The notes below the pieces were generated by a model. The model saw nothing but the letters and a program-made list of their open reading frames with translations, had not been told where the DNA came from and ran no database searches. Positions 35,566 through 45,165 of a stretch of DNA of 64,000 nt are shown here, piece by piece. The first letter of the stretch is position 1, and each line of letters opens with the position of its first letter. This stretch comes from Thermoplasmata archaeon (lineage in GTDB: Archaea > Thermoplasmatota > Thermoplasmata > Thermoplasmatales > Thermoplasmataceae), in NCBI GenBank assembly GCA_021802055.1, contig JAKAAY010000007.1:1-64000 (forward strand), in the 5' to 3' direction. The position numbers were made by a program, and so were the translations under genes.

Positions 35566-37989
35566 TCATACGGTTATCTCCCTTCTGATCTTCTCCAGGT
35601 CCTGCAACAGGATAAGGCACCCGCTTGCCTTTAGATCTCCGATGAGTTCTGAACATAACTTCTCCGCCGTATCCTTTTCTTCACTCATTGAAAGGCGGAT
35701 CGTGTATTCTGCCAGCCTTGCCATGCATTGATTCGGGAAGTCGTTGGAAAGCAAATATTTAGCTACCTTGAGTTTCTCCAGCGATTTGGTGATCTTCCCG
35801 CTCCTGAATAGAAGCTCGGCCTCACTCATGGCCACCAGCCCCAGAGTGCTGTTATCTACCTTAGTACCAGAGATGCGTTTTGCCATCCTCAGGTCATATC
35901 CGCCCCTCTTCGTGTCGTTTGACCTGATATCATTTATTATCTTATGGGCATAAGCGAACATCAGGTCGCGGGGGTTGTATGCCGTGCTTTCGAAAATTTC
36001 AATTGCCTCCTGGAACAGATCGTCTGCCCAGCCCAGCTTACCCATTGCAGAGTGAAAAATTGCCTTCTCAACAATGCAGTCAGCATAACTGTAGAACGCG
36101 TTTAAGGACAGGAAACCGTTTATGGCCCCGTCTATGGTTGAAATGGCACTGTCGATCGAGCCGCCAAGGTAGCTGGTCCAAGCATAATTGGCCAGTGTCA
36201 CATATAAGTTCCTGAGTTCGCCTTTTCGCTTGTACACATCCATCGCTCTCTGGAGGTATGAGTGAGCCACGGAAATTTTCCCCTCCATAACAAGCGGTCC
36301 CGATAGATTGAGGAGCAAGTTGGCCTCGAGAAGCTCATCACGTCCTGCGGTCATGGAAAGTGCTTCCTGCAGGATTTCCAGTGATCTCTTTGGATCCCCT
36401 TTTTCCTCAAGCACCTGCGACTCACCTGACATGGCCTTGATTCTCAGATTGAGGCTAAGATCACTTTTTCTTACCTCTCTGAATAGATGCAGTGATCTCT
36501 CATGATCTCCCTTCATCAAATAGATCTTTCCCATCCACAGAAGCAGCCATTGCCTGGATATGCCATAACCTACAATTTCAGTTGCCCTATCTAGTTCCGC
36601 CAGGAGATTCTCCATAAAACCGGAATCGATCAGCACCGGAACAACACGGTTTAGAGACTCTATTATCCTTTCTTCATCTCCACTCCGCAGGACGTGGTAA
36701 ATGCCTTCTATAACGTGCTCAGCCTTGTCTGAATTGAGGTAGTAGTTGGCAATTCTGCCATGGATCTCGTGCTTTCCGTCTGTCATCTCATATATGATCT
36801 CCCTCAGGAAGTCGCTCATCCCCACCATGGAATTCCGGTTCCTCAGAAAGCCCAGAAATTCACCTTCCTCCAATAATGAGTCATTGAACTTTCCGAATAT
36901 GGACTTGACTTCTGTGACTTCAACATCTTCACGGAAGAAGGAGAGATTACCAAGTACCTCGGAGAGATCCTTTCCCAGTGCGCTCATTATCTCCTTGAGC
37001 AGATATCCTTTTGATTTCCAGCCATCCTTCCCCACTTTACCCTGAAAGGTCCGCAGGAGCGTGATCATCAACGGGTGTCCTCCGGTCATCCTGAAAACCT
37101 CATCGAAATTACTTACGCTACCAAAGAGCCTGGCAGACGATGACATATCCAGCCCTCCCAGATGGATGATCGAAAGGTCGGTGGAACTGAAAGGAAGCTT
37201 TTCCCTGGTGACAAGCTTGACCTGTAGCTTTGGTTCGCTGAGCAGCATGTCCTGCAGGAAGCCCATGATTTCGGGGTCTCTGCACTTATGAAGATCGTCT
37301 ATGATCGTAATTGCTCCTGATCTCCTCAGATAATGAATGACTGTATCGATGCTAAGCCTCAACTGAGACCCATCCTTCATGACGCCTATGGGTTCTTCGA
37401 AACCAAGATCCTTCAGGAAAACGTTGATCTTCATGAGAAGGTACTTCAGGGTATCAACTTCAGTAATCCTATGCCAGAAAGCTGGAACACCACTGTTGGA
37501 AGCGTATTTTGCTAGAAGCGTAGTCTTGCCAATCCCTGGAAGCCCTGTCACAAGGACGTGAGCGTTCGCCTGAATCACCTTCAATTCCTCTTCTCTGCCC
37601 ACGAACCTGGACACATGAGGGACCTTTGACCTGTAAGACTCCATGGAGAAAATTTTCATTTCCTTCTCATTCAGGGAAGAGGCGGCGGTTATCCTCCCGT
37701 CACCAAAGGAGATGGATATCCTGTCAGCATTTAACCTGTACATCTTTACAGGCTTTCCAGAAATCGTCGTCCAGTACTCGGATATTAACCCCGCAGATTT
37801 CAGAGACCTGACCTTTTCAGAAATCCGGCTTTCCGGCAACTTAAGTATGCCTACTAGTTCTCTGTTATAGAAAGGCTTGACTGACAGGGCCTTGAGTATT
37901 TCCAGACACTTTCTGTCCGATAATACCCTCAGTACCTGGGGGATGGTATCAGAGTTTTCCATAACTACAGCGCGATCTATGCGCGCCAT
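35566..37989 (-). CDS. HTH-STAND ATPase-TPR protein
   Basis: About 807 residues. N-terminal winged helix (residues about 15-95: ELVGILKLPESRISEKVRSLKSAGLI), a linker and FVGREEEL, then a STAND-type ATPase: P-loop TGLPGIGKTTLL (about 150-161), Walker B AITIIDDLHKC, and a GGHPLMI motif (GxP) in the helical lid. The C-terminal half (about 450-790) is TPR-like helical repeats (YLMKGDHERSLHLFREV, GELRNLYVTLANYAW). This architecture matches MalT-like signal-sensing regulators, and also STAND defence proteins; no effector domain other than the HTH is present, favouring regulation. GTTTAAG near 38010 suggests a leaderless start at ATG 37989; ATG 37995 is in frame. Confidence 0.85.
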   Translation of the reverse strand: MARIDRAVVMENSDTIPQVLRVLSDRKCLEILKALSVKPFYNRELVGILKLPESRISEKVRSLKSAGLISEYWTTISGKPVKMYRLNADRISISFGDGRITAASSLNEKEMKIFSMESYRSKVPHVSRFVGREEELKVIQANAHVLVTGLPGIGKTTLLAKYASNSGVPAFWHRITEVDTLKYLLMKINVFLKDLGFEEPIGVMKDGSQLRLSIDTVIHYLRRSGAITIIDDLHKCRDPEIMGFLQDMLLSEPKLQVKLVTREKLPFSSTDLSIIHLGGLDMSSSARLFGSVSNFDEVFRMTGGHPLMITLLRTFQGKVGKDGWKSKGYLLKEIMSALGKDLSEVLGNLSFFREDVEVTEVKSIFGKFNDSLLEEGEFLGFLRNRNSMVGMSDFLREIIYEMTDGKHEIHGRIANYYLNSDKAEHVIEGIYHVLRSGDEERIIESLNRVVPVLIDSGFMENLLAELDRATEIVGYGISRQWLLLWMGKIYLMKGDHERSLHLFREVRKSDLSLNLRIKAMSGESQVLEEKGDPKRSLEILQEALSMTAGRDELLEANLLLNLSGPLVMEGKISVAHSYLQRAMDVYKRKGELRNLYVTLANYAWTSYLGGSIDSAISTIDGAINGFLSLNAFYSYADCIVEKAIFHSAMGKLGWADDLFQEAIEIFESTAYNPRDLMFAYAHKIINDIRSNDTKRGGYDLRMAKRISGTKVDNSTLGLVAMSEAELLFRSGKITKSLEKLKVAKYLLSNDFPNQCMARLAEYTIRLSMSEEKDTAEKLCSELIGDLKASGCLILLQDLEKIRREITV

Positions 37990-37995
37990 TATCAT

Positions 37996-38349
37996 TAATC
38001 TTTTGACATCTTCTTAAACGTTGCCAAGTCAACAAATTCTTTATGCCGGAACTTCAGGCGCGAAGAGGAGTGGTGTTACCATGCTTTCTCTGGCAAAATT
38101 AGATGAGAACCTGATTCTATATTGCATCATTTAGAGGAGTTCTTTGATCAAATCCCTCGCTTATTTGATTCAAAGGACTGCGTGGGTCATTCTAGGGAGT
38201 CGTGAATCCTATCATTCGCCGCATATATATAGCAGGGGACGTCCCCTGGACGACGTTGCGTACTTCATCTTCTTTCATATTTCAATGAAAATGGGAGGCA
38301 CAGGTAAAACCGGCGCCTTAATGCGGGATATCTGGCAATTATTATGTCT
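37996..38349. other. Gap with TATA box and palindrome
   Basis: Holds the promoter of the STAND gene near its right-hand start, then about 200 bases without a gene, then CATATATATA at 38223-38232 directly followed by the perfect palindrome annotated separately. No open frame here has supporting motifs. Confidence 0.4.
38233..38248. promoter_or_regulatory. 16-base perfect palindrome next to a TATA box
   Basis: CAGGGGACGTCCCCTG is self-complementary over all 16 bases and begins one base after the TATA-like CATATATATA. Such an arrangement suits an operator for a dimeric regulator. The regulated gene is unclear: the plus direction runs into the antisense 3' part of the giant surface-protein gene, the minus direction reaches the STAND gene after about 200 bases. 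Confidence 0.4.
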
Positions 38350-41300
38350 CTACCATAAGCCCTTCCTCTTTGTTATGAACAGGGCCAGCGCAACGATCAC
38401 GGCAGATACAGATATGAGCGAGATGACATACAAGTCGTTTGTGCCACTGGACGATTTGGACCCTGGCGAAACCGTATTGGCTGAAAAGCTGACGGCAACT
38501 GACACTGGAGATCCAGACACGGAAACTGTTCCATTCTTGGTTAGTGTACTATAGCCCGCAACGTGCGTGATATTGAACTGGAACGTGCCGTTAGGTTCTG
38601 CAAAAGTTATGTTCTTACCAGTGGAGTTTTCCATAACACCGCCGAAGGTTACCGACCACTTGGTTCCGTTGGAGAGCCCTGATTCGGTGAATGTAACGTC
38701 GAATTCCGCAGATTTGGTCTGTAGCTTCACAAATGACACTGATACTGTGTTCCCTGCACCATTGATCGTTAAAGAGCCGGAGGATGGGGAGGAAGAATAG
38801 CCACTGAGTGAGCCGACGGTGTAGTCATAGGTCCCGTTTGGTACGTAGAATGATACGGAAGAGGTTGTGGAGCTTGCATAGTCTCCGCCAAATGTTACAC
38901 TCCACTCCTGTCCCTGAGGAAGGCCTGTCTCCGTGAAAGTCGCTTCATAATCAGACTCATATCCTGATATTATAGAGACCGTGTCTGAACCCATGTTGAG
39001 GACATACATGGAAGACGATGGGCCCACGTACTGGATGGAGGCGGGATCGTATCCCACCGGGATGCTGCCGATATAAGTGCTGTTGGAGAGATCGATCAGA
39101 AATACCGACGATGGGTTGCAGTTAAAGCTGTAGTTGCCCACGTAAAGATATCCGCTGGCTGGATCATACGCAATGGATGTGCCTCCGTTGGGAATGGTTA
39201 TGTTTTTAATCACAGTCCCAGAGCTCAGGTCAACCACCATTACCATGTTCACATCTCCAGACAGATAGAGATATCCTGTAGAGGCTACGAAGGCACTCCC
39301 GGTTATTGAGAACCATGCAGGAACGGTGATGTTCTTCAGGACGTCACTTCCCGAGATAATGCTGACGTTGCCCGTGCCAGAATCGGTCATCAGCACGTTT
39401 CCGTTCAGATTGTCACAGGAAAGCGTGATCTCTGCCCCCTCTGATATGGGGATTGGAATGTTCCTTACCACCGTATTGGTGAAGGTGTTAATCACCGACA
39501 ACACACAAACTCCTGCTTCGAAAGCATACAGGTAGTGGTTGTAGCTGTCATAGAGAAGTTTTGAAGGTGCAGAATCAGTTCCGGTCTGGATGTAACCTTC
39601 TATGGCCTGGGATGATGCGTTCAATAGGGCTATGTTCCCCCCTTCCCGATCCGCCACGTAGAGGGTATTGCCGTATGTATCCAGTGCGAGACCGGAGGGG
39701 GCGTCAAGGCCGGTGGTGATGCTGAAGGCCGATCTTCCTGCTGTGTTTATGACGTAGAGTGCCACCGAGTTCGCAACGTATGCGAGACCGCTGCCAGGGT
39801 CTGAAACAATGCATGACGTCCCATATATCTGGTCAGCCTGGTAAAAGTCTCCTGTATAGGTTCTATAGCTGTTCAGATCGACGGTACTGCTTACGTATGG
39901 AGATGATGAACCATGATTCGGTATGAAATAAATGTATACCCCATAGGTACCATAGTTCACCAGATGGAGCACCCCGGAACCGGGGTATGCAGAGTAACCA
40001 GCTTCCCCGGCAACCTCGAATGTGTAAGACCCAAGAGGTAGAGTGAAATATATTTGCGACGAAACGGAACTATGTGTCATTCCATCTATTGAGACTCCCC
40101 ATCCTGTCCCGTCAGGCAGTCCGATCTCGGTGAATATCTCAGTGGCGTTAGTTATGAACCCAAAGTTGGCATATATTGTCACATTTGCACCGGACAGCTT
40201 GAAGGTACCGCTTCCAACCAGAGGGAAACCGTAGTAGTTGTTGAATACACTGTAAGTATATGTCCCATTCTGGGCAATGAATGTCATCCGATCCTGGGAA
40301 TAATAGGTATAACCCCCATATTGAGAACACTCATCGTCCTCCAGGTAGCCAGTTGAGTTGGATAACTCTCCGACCCAGTTGCTTCCGGGCTGCTTGCCAG
40401 ATGTCGCAAGAGTGACCGTATAGTAACCGTTCTTGAGATAAAAGTCCACAGTTCTGGTAAATCCACTGGTGGAGATGTTAAGATAAGGCGACGTGTAATT
40501 TTCCACCACTCCGTGAAAAGGGCCTTCCCACGAGGCTGTAACAAGGAATACTTCTACGGTGAAGTTATATGATGGCAGGAATATGCTGGCGTTGCCTGCA
40601 GAGCTGTAGGTATATGCTAGCCACGTCCCGTTCACATAGAAATATACATACCACTCGGCACCTGTTGGCATACCGCTTTCCTGGTAGTTAACCTGGTAGA
40701 AGGGGATTGAGATGTGAACTGCCTGTCCCTTTACGGATACCGTCCGTGACGTTGACCCGAATACGGAACCGGAACAGATTCCATTGGCACTGTAGTAGGA
40801 GTCTGTTCTAATCGCATATGTGTAGGTACCGTTGGCCAGGAAGAGTGTCAGATTAGGGGTCAGCCCTAGCAGGGTAAAGCCTAAGCCACCAATGGTAATG
40901 CTGATTTCCCAACTCGCGTGCGCAAATAATATACCCGTCTCCTGGAAGTTCACCTGATATATGCCCTTAAAGGCCACTTGTTCCAGGTTGGTTCCTGATG
41001 ATACTACCATGTAAACCGGAGTTGTGTTGGAATATGTAGTGGCATATCCGTAGGAATACTGAGAGTAAACGTACCTGACATAGGAGTATTTGGCTGGCAG
41101 CAGGTAGAGAGAAAAGGCGTTTCCAGATATCTGCCCGGTGGATACCGTGCTGGGTAGGATGCTGGAGTTGGTGATACCCACACCCCAGTACGCCCCTGAT
41201 GGCAGGCCACTTTCCTCTAACGTGACATTCTGAAGGTCAAAGGTTCCCGGGCCGCTGGATGTTGCGGTATTTACACATCCCGAGGAGAAGTAGTAGCCAA

Positions 41301-42084
41301 ACCCACTCCTAAGAATCACCCTGGCCTCATACGAATAGTTGCCGGGCATAACATAAAAGGAAATGGAGCCTGGAGTCCCGATGACTACGTTTGCATAATT
41401 TGAAGTGTTTGTGAGAAAAATGCCCCACTCAGAGGGATAACCGGTAGCGGAGAATTTGATGGTATCGAAAGGCAGAGGGATGGAAACGCCCTTCCCTTCT
41501 ACAACTGCACTTCCCCTGGTAGCTGGCAGAAGTTCGTTAAGGCTTGTTGTGTATACACAATAGGAGTATTTTCCGTTTGCCAGTACAAACTCTGCAGAGG
41601 AACTATTCGTGACCTGGGCCGAATTGAAACCGGAGTCGTTCCGGATGGAGACCTCCCAGGTGCTGCCTGAAGACATACCGGATTCTACGAAGGTGATCGT
41701 CTGGAAGGACAGATCGGTGATTATGCTATTCCCTGGAACCGTCAGTGTTCCGCTGAAGATGTAGGAATTTTCACCCTGGACGTAGGCAAAATAGTCATAG
41801 GTTGAGTTTGCCAAGTTGAAGCTTATTGATGACTGGGTTGACGTCTTGTAACAACCGCCCGCCTGGACGGCCCAGGACATGCCTGCCGGTATCCCGGTTT
41901 CCGTGAATGTCACGGAGTACAGTGCTCCGGGGTACTGCACCTCCGGCGTTGCAGCTCCATGAAAATTAGGTGCCGCTGCTTCCTTGGAGAATGGTGCACC
42001 TGACATTATATAGGATACGGGAAATGCTAACGCCAATACCAGTATCACTGACAGTATTGCTCTTCTTTCTTGTCTTGTAAACAT
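38350..42084 (-). CDS. Giant surface protein with repeated FTESGLP modules and YVTN beta-propeller
   Basis: 1244 residues. The N-terminal hydrophobic segment (ILSVILVLALAFPVSYIM) is a signal peptide; the C-terminus has a transmembrane helix followed by KRKGLW, so the protein is anchored with a large ectodomain. About eight modules of 75-90 residues precede and two follow a central beta-propeller. Each module opens with a motif like FTETGIPAGMSWAV or FTESGLSNGTKWSVTF and contains LANGTYSY. The propeller (residues about 740-1070) has YVTN-type blades such as GLAYVANSVALYVINT. Sequons are abundant. Probably an S-layer-like or adhesive surface glycoprotein; such modules are common in acidophilic Thermoplasmata surface and thermopsin-like proteins. 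Confidence 0.88.
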   Translation of the reverse strand: MFTRQERRAILSVILVLALAFPVSYIMSGAPFSKEAAAPNFHGAATPEVQYPGALYSVTFTETGIPAGMSWAVQAGGCYKTSTQSSISFNLANSTYDYFAYVQGENSYIFSGTLTVPGNSIITDLSFQTITFVESGMSSGSTWEVSIRNDSGFNSAQVTNSSSAEFVLANGKYSYCVYTTSLNELLPATRGSAVVEGKGVSIPLPFDTIKFSATGYPSEWGIFLTNTSNYANVVIGTPGSISFYVMPGNYSYEARVILRSGFGYYFSSGCVNTATSSGPGTFDLQNVTLEESGLPSGAYWGVGITNSSILPSTVSTGQISGNAFSLYLLPAKYSYVRYVYSQYSYGYATTYSNTTPVYMVVSSGTNLEQVAFKGIYQVNFQETGILFAHASWEISITIGGLGFTLLGLTPNLTLFLANGTYTYAIRTDSYYSANGICSGSVFGSTSRTVSVKGQAVHISIPFYQVNYQESGMPTGAEWYVYFYVNGTWLAYTYSSAGNASIFLPSYNFTVEVFLVTASWEGPFHGVVENYTSPYLNISTSGFTRTVDFYLKNGYYTVTLATSGKQPGSNWVGELSNSTGYLEDDECSQYGGYTYYSQDRMTFIAQNGTYTYSVFNNYYGFPLVGSGTFKLSGANVTIYANFGFITNATEIFTEIGLPDGTGWGVSIDGMTHSSVSSQIYFTLPLGSYTFEVAGEAGYSAYPGSGVLHLVNYGTYGVYIYFIPNHGSSSPYVSSTVDLNSYRTYTGDFYQADQIYGTSCIVSDPGSGLAYVANSVALYVINTAGRSAFSITTGLDAPSGLALDTYGNTLYVADREGGNIALLNASSQAIEGYIQTGTDSAPSKLLYDSYNHYLYAFEAGVCVLSVINTFTNTVVRNIPIPISEGAEITLSCDNLNGNVLMTDSGTGNVSIISGSDVLKNITVPAWFSITGSAFVASTGYLYLSGDVNMVMVVDLSSGTVIKNITIPNGGTSIAYDPASGYLYVGNYSFNCNPSSVFLIDLSNSTYIGSIPVGYDPASIQYVGPSSSMYVLNMGSDTVSIISGYESDYEATFTETGLPQGQEWSVTFGGDYASSTTSSVSFYVPNGTYDYTVGSLSGYSSSPSSGSLTINGAGNTVSVSFVKLQTKSAEFDVTFTESGLSNGTKWSVTFGGVMENSTGKNITFAEPNGTFQFNITHVAGYSTLTKNGTVSVSGSPVSVAVSFSANTVSPGSKSSSGTNDLYVISLISVSAVIVALALFITKRKGLW

Positions 42085-42794
42085 TCTGCTTTAAGAAGAA
42101 TGCCTGCTGTATTCAAGATTGGTTTTACGGTGAAAACGTATAATCATTCGCGGATGCTCTTTTCTTCTAACTCTTTCGTGGCATCTTTATGGTTATTTAA
42201 CGGGTTGGACCTTCCCCGTATTGACCATAATCGGATTACCGGCAATTCTCATAGTTGTGGAATGATAGAGAACCCGGGAACCATGAGGTGGAGTTCCGCG
42301 GAGGTGGTGGGAAACATGGTTTCTCAACGGTGAATATGCAGGTCAAGGCAACACCGTTCTGAGGGTGTAATCCATAATTCAACATGTCTGAGGTTGCAGG
42401 AATCTTCGGTATGGTTGCATCAAACCTGGGATATACGGGAAGCAGGCATGTGGAGTTCGGCGATGCGGTAAGCATTTTCATGTTGCACCATAGTTACAGC
42501 ACCACACATGGGTTTATCTCAAACCCTAAAAATGGGGAACCCAGGTACGTGGAGGAAGAGTATGTGCAGTTTACCGTTTTCCTTCTGGCTGCCCCATGCA
42601 TTGTTCATTACTGCTCTGTAAGTTACATCCTTAGCTCTATTATAAGGCAATATAATCTTATCCGGAAGGGACTGGCATCGATTAACTGTGCGGCACTCCT
42701 GACTGCATGCTGGAGTTCAGGGTCGCACCCAGTCTTCCATACTCACGATATCTGACGCAGGAATCAAGTTTGAGCGGGAGTCAATAAATGTCAA
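42085..42794. other. Gap, 710 bases, no supported gene
   Basis: The first 60 bases carry the promoter of the giant surface-protein gene (CTTAAAG on the minus strand). A 123-codon plus-strand frame at 42384-42755 has no motif, atypical amino-acid use and no clear promoter, and is not called. The right boundary is set by the 3' end of the RNase P RNA. The rest looks non-coding and may include degraded sequence. Confidence 0.4.
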
Positions 42795-43124
42795 ATGAAA
42801 GGATAAATGCCCGGAGTAAGCCCCTTTCTGTTGGCTGCAAAGGCAGTTGGCAACATTCAACTCTGAGGCTTTCGCCTCCGTCTTACCCGGATCTCACGAT
42901 ACCGCTCGGCGACCCTGTTTAGACTTTCTCCCCCCAGGGAGGCATTCCCATCGGTGATTCCGGAAACGTCGTCTTGCGAGTCACCCTTGACCGGAGCCGT
43001 GAATTTCTTTTTCCTCTTCCATCCCTCTCGGGATACTGGCTTGCGCCAGTTGGGGTGTATCGAGGAGAGGGGACTTTCCTCACTCTATGAGCGTAAGTTG
43101 CCCTCGGGCTTTTTATCCTCTCAT
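42795..43124 (-). ncRNA. rnpB: RNase P RNA (archaeal type)
   Basis: Catalytic RNA of tRNA 5' maturation. On the minus strand the conserved block GAGGAAAGTCC occurs at 43071-43081 and the 3' block ACAGAAAGGGGCTTA at 42817-42831, the two halves of the P4 core. The ends pair as P1: ATGAGAGGATAAA at the 5' end with TTTATCCTTTCAT at the 3' end (one G-U), extended by GCCCG/CGGGC. Internal hairpins such as GAGGCGAAAGCCTC (GNRA-type loop) and CTGGCGCAAGCCAG are present. About 330 nucleotides fits archaeal RNase P RNA. A TATA-like CAATAAGATT centred at 43150 is 26 bases upstream of the predicted 5' end. Confidence 0.92.
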
Positions 43125-43144
43125 CCTGAATTGTCTGCAGGTGA

Positions 43145-43155
43145 TAATCTTATTG
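43145..43155 (-). promoter_or_regulatory. TATA element of RNase P RNA gene
   Basis: On the minus strand CAATAAGATTA lies with its centre 26 bases upstream of the first base of the P1 helix, the standard archaeal distance. It sits between the GINS stop codon and the RNA, so the RNA can be transcribed independently of GINS. Confidence 0.5.
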
Positions 43156-43194
43156 ACTTGTCTCCAGTGTGAGCATTTCCCAATGCAGGCGTGA

Positions 43195-43818
43195 TTATGT
43201 TTCCACCAGTGCCGCAATCTTCCTCTTCACAAGCAGATCTGCGAATTTGCTGTCGACGTGCACCATATCATTGTCCCTGAAGTAGTAATTTCTCTCGGGC
43301 ATGGCTATTGGAGGCTGATCCCCAATGATCCTGACAAGCACGAACGTTTGCTGCTCACGTTTTTCTGGCATGGAAGCTTGCTGTGTAACTTCCTGTGGTT
43401 CACCGACGGGCTGGGACTCTGAAGGTTTTGTGGGCTCAGCTCTCTGGGTGATCGCCGCAAACTCCTCCCTGACCAGAGCCTTGACCCTTGGCAAAAACTC
43501 CTTCTCCTGCTCTATGAGTTGGGTTGCCTCGTCCTCCATTTCATAGAGGGACAGCCTGAGGATCTTCGAGAACCTCAGCTGGAAGAATGACCTGAACTCT
43601 CTCTCAAATTGCGAAATTCTCTGTTTGATTGCAATGTATTCATCAATGTTTACGGGAGCCTGCCTTATGGCCTCTTCTTCAAGAGATTTCATTGCTTCCA
43701 CTACGTTGCGGTAGAACCTTGGATCGAGTTTCCTTATCCTTCTGCTGTTCTTTTCCGCTCTCACAGCACTCAGGAGGTCTGTATAGATGGAGCCTATCTC
43801 CTTTGGGGTCATGGGCAT
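43195..43818 (-). CDS. GINS complex subunit, Gins51 type
   Basis: 207 residues. N-terminal helical A domain (LDPRFYRNVVEAMKSLEEEA, FEREFRSFFQLRFSKILRL) followed by a Pro/Gln-rich linker and a small beta-rich B domain at the C-terminus (VRIIGDQPPIAMPERNYYF ending VDSKFADLLVKRKIAALV). A-before-B order is the Gins51 (Sld5/Psf1) type. GINS bridges MCM helicase and the replisome; Thermoplasma is known to encode one Gins51 that forms homotetramers. It is upstream of the RNase P RNA gene and downstream of the TatD-like gene on the same strand. Confidence 0.85.
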   Translation of the reverse strand: MPMTPKEIGSIYTDLLSAVRAEKNSRRIRKLDPRFYRNVVEAMKSLEEEAIRQAPVNIDEYIAIKQRISQFEREFRSFFQLRFSKILRLSLYEMEDEATQLIEQEKEFLPRVKALVREEFAAITQRAEPTKPSESQPVGEPQEVTQQASMPEKREQQTFVLVRIIGDQPPIAMPERNYYFRDNDMVHVDSKFADLLVKRKIAALVET

Positions 43819-43860
43819 TCTATATCACATGATCATCCAGTAGATAACATAGATTTGCTT

Positions 43861-44718
43861 TTAGTCGGGGTTCAGGAGGTCGATCCCATATACCTTCCTT
43901 GGAACTTCTTCAAAGCATCTTGAGAAAATTCGTTCCCAGTCTTCATATTGTTGAGCTATCATGATTGCGCGCCTGGGAACAGAATCAGGGGGTATGACCT
44001 TGTCTGGTTTGCCTGGATCGTCCACAAAATCTGTCTCAAGCATGAAGTCCTGCCCGCTTTCTATTGCCCTGTGGACATTATCCCTTGTTGCCAGCGTGGA
44101 TTTTGTGATCATGCTCTGGAATTTGAAATCGGCGCCGAGAGCGTGATGCTTTACTATGCGGTAGGGAGCAATGCCATGTCTGGATGCCATATGTTCCAGT
44201 TCACTGAATCCGGATTGTCCGAGGTCTTCAGTGTGCAGGATTAGGGGACAGTCAATATCGGATGCGACCTCTATGGCATATTCCATAATTCCGGTTATCT
44301 TCCTTAGGTCTTCAGGCTCCACCGGAAAGTGTGGGCGGCCTAGCTCACCCATTGCGTTTACCCTGTGATCCAGAAATAGTTCTGCTGCCATGTCAATTCC
44401 CCGTCTCATCATATCCTCCGGATCCAGCCCTGCCTTCTGAAACATGTAATAGTCGAGAGGATAGGGACCAACAGAGACCATTACCTTTACCGTTGTCTCC
44501 GCCCTTACCCTGTTGGCCATGTCAAGAGTCTTGCTGTAAACCGTCTCGTAATAACCCGAAGGGGGGGCTTCCATATCCGGCAGGGAAATTAGATTTATCG
44601 CGGTTCCCCCCTTTGACTGAAACCTGAGTACCGCTTTGACATTCTCGCCACGCGGGGTGAGGTGCACGTGGTTGTCGAAGACCGATCTTGCTCCGGGAAG
44701 ATTCATAGGTGAGCTCAT
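43861..44718 (-). CDS. TatD-like metal-dependent hydrolase
   Basis: 285 residues of an amidohydrolase-type TIM barrel. FDNHVHLTPRG is the first HxH metal motif, MGELGRPHF the Glu ligand, LILHTED and IVKHHALG the further His ligands, and MLETDFVDDP the final Asp. It resembles the archaeal TatD-related branch rather than bacterial TatD DNases; the substrate is not known. It lies 42 bases upstream of the GINS gene on the same strand, so co-transcription with replication genes is possible. Confidence 0.85.
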   Translation of the reverse strand: MSSPMNLPGARSVFDNHVHLTPRGENVKAVLRFQSKGGTAINLISLPDMEAPPSGYYETVYSKTLDMANRVRAETTVKVMVSVGPYPLDYYMFQKAGLDPEDMMRRGIDMAAELFLDHRVNAMGELGRPHFPVEPEDLRKITGIMEYAIEVASDIDCPLILHTEDLGQSGFSELEHMASRHGIAPYRIVKHHALGADFKFQSMITKSTLATRDNVHRAIESGQDFMLETDFVDDPGKPDKVIPPDSVPRRAIMIAQQYEDWERIFSRCFEEVPRKVYGIDLLNPD

Positions 44719-45165
44719 TATACCTGCACCTTTAATCCAGACTTTTTATTTACAGTCTCCTCCATTGCTTCATAACATCCATGTGCGGAAGAATTTACTC
44801 ACAACCTGATGAGTTCCACCTTATGTGCATAACGAGAACGTCATGTTTCCTTGATATCCTTTAGGAAGCCGGTAATTGCTGTTTTACCGCCTGCCTCTGT
44901 CAGATTTTCAAGATCGCACGTTTATCTTTGGCGCGGCCTTGTGTATATCTATGGGTTTCAATGATCTTGCGCATTGCCAGAGTATTGCTCGTAACCTCAT
45001 TGGCCCCGGGAGAAGAAGGGTCCCTGTGCCGGAGGTTCACCCTGTCCTCCGTTTTCCTGGATGATGCGAGAAGCCAAAATCCACTGAACTGGCATAATAG
45101 AACAATCGTGTCCATTTTGAATGAGAAACATTTATTAATTTTACCATTTTTGTCAACTGAGATAG
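44719..45165. other. Gap, 447 bases
   Basis: No gene supported. Short frames on both strands lack motifs. The right end carries TTTATTAA near 45130-45137, the probable TATA element for the following surface-protein gene. Confidence 0.45.

Noticed and set aside
38144-38554. 136-codon plus-strand frame
   Set aside because: Half of it is antisense to the end of the giant surface-protein gene and it lacks any family feature.
42384-42755. 123-codon plus-strand frame upstream of RNase P RNA
   Set aside because: No motif, unusual residue mix, no matching promoter; more likely chance frame in a non-coding gap.
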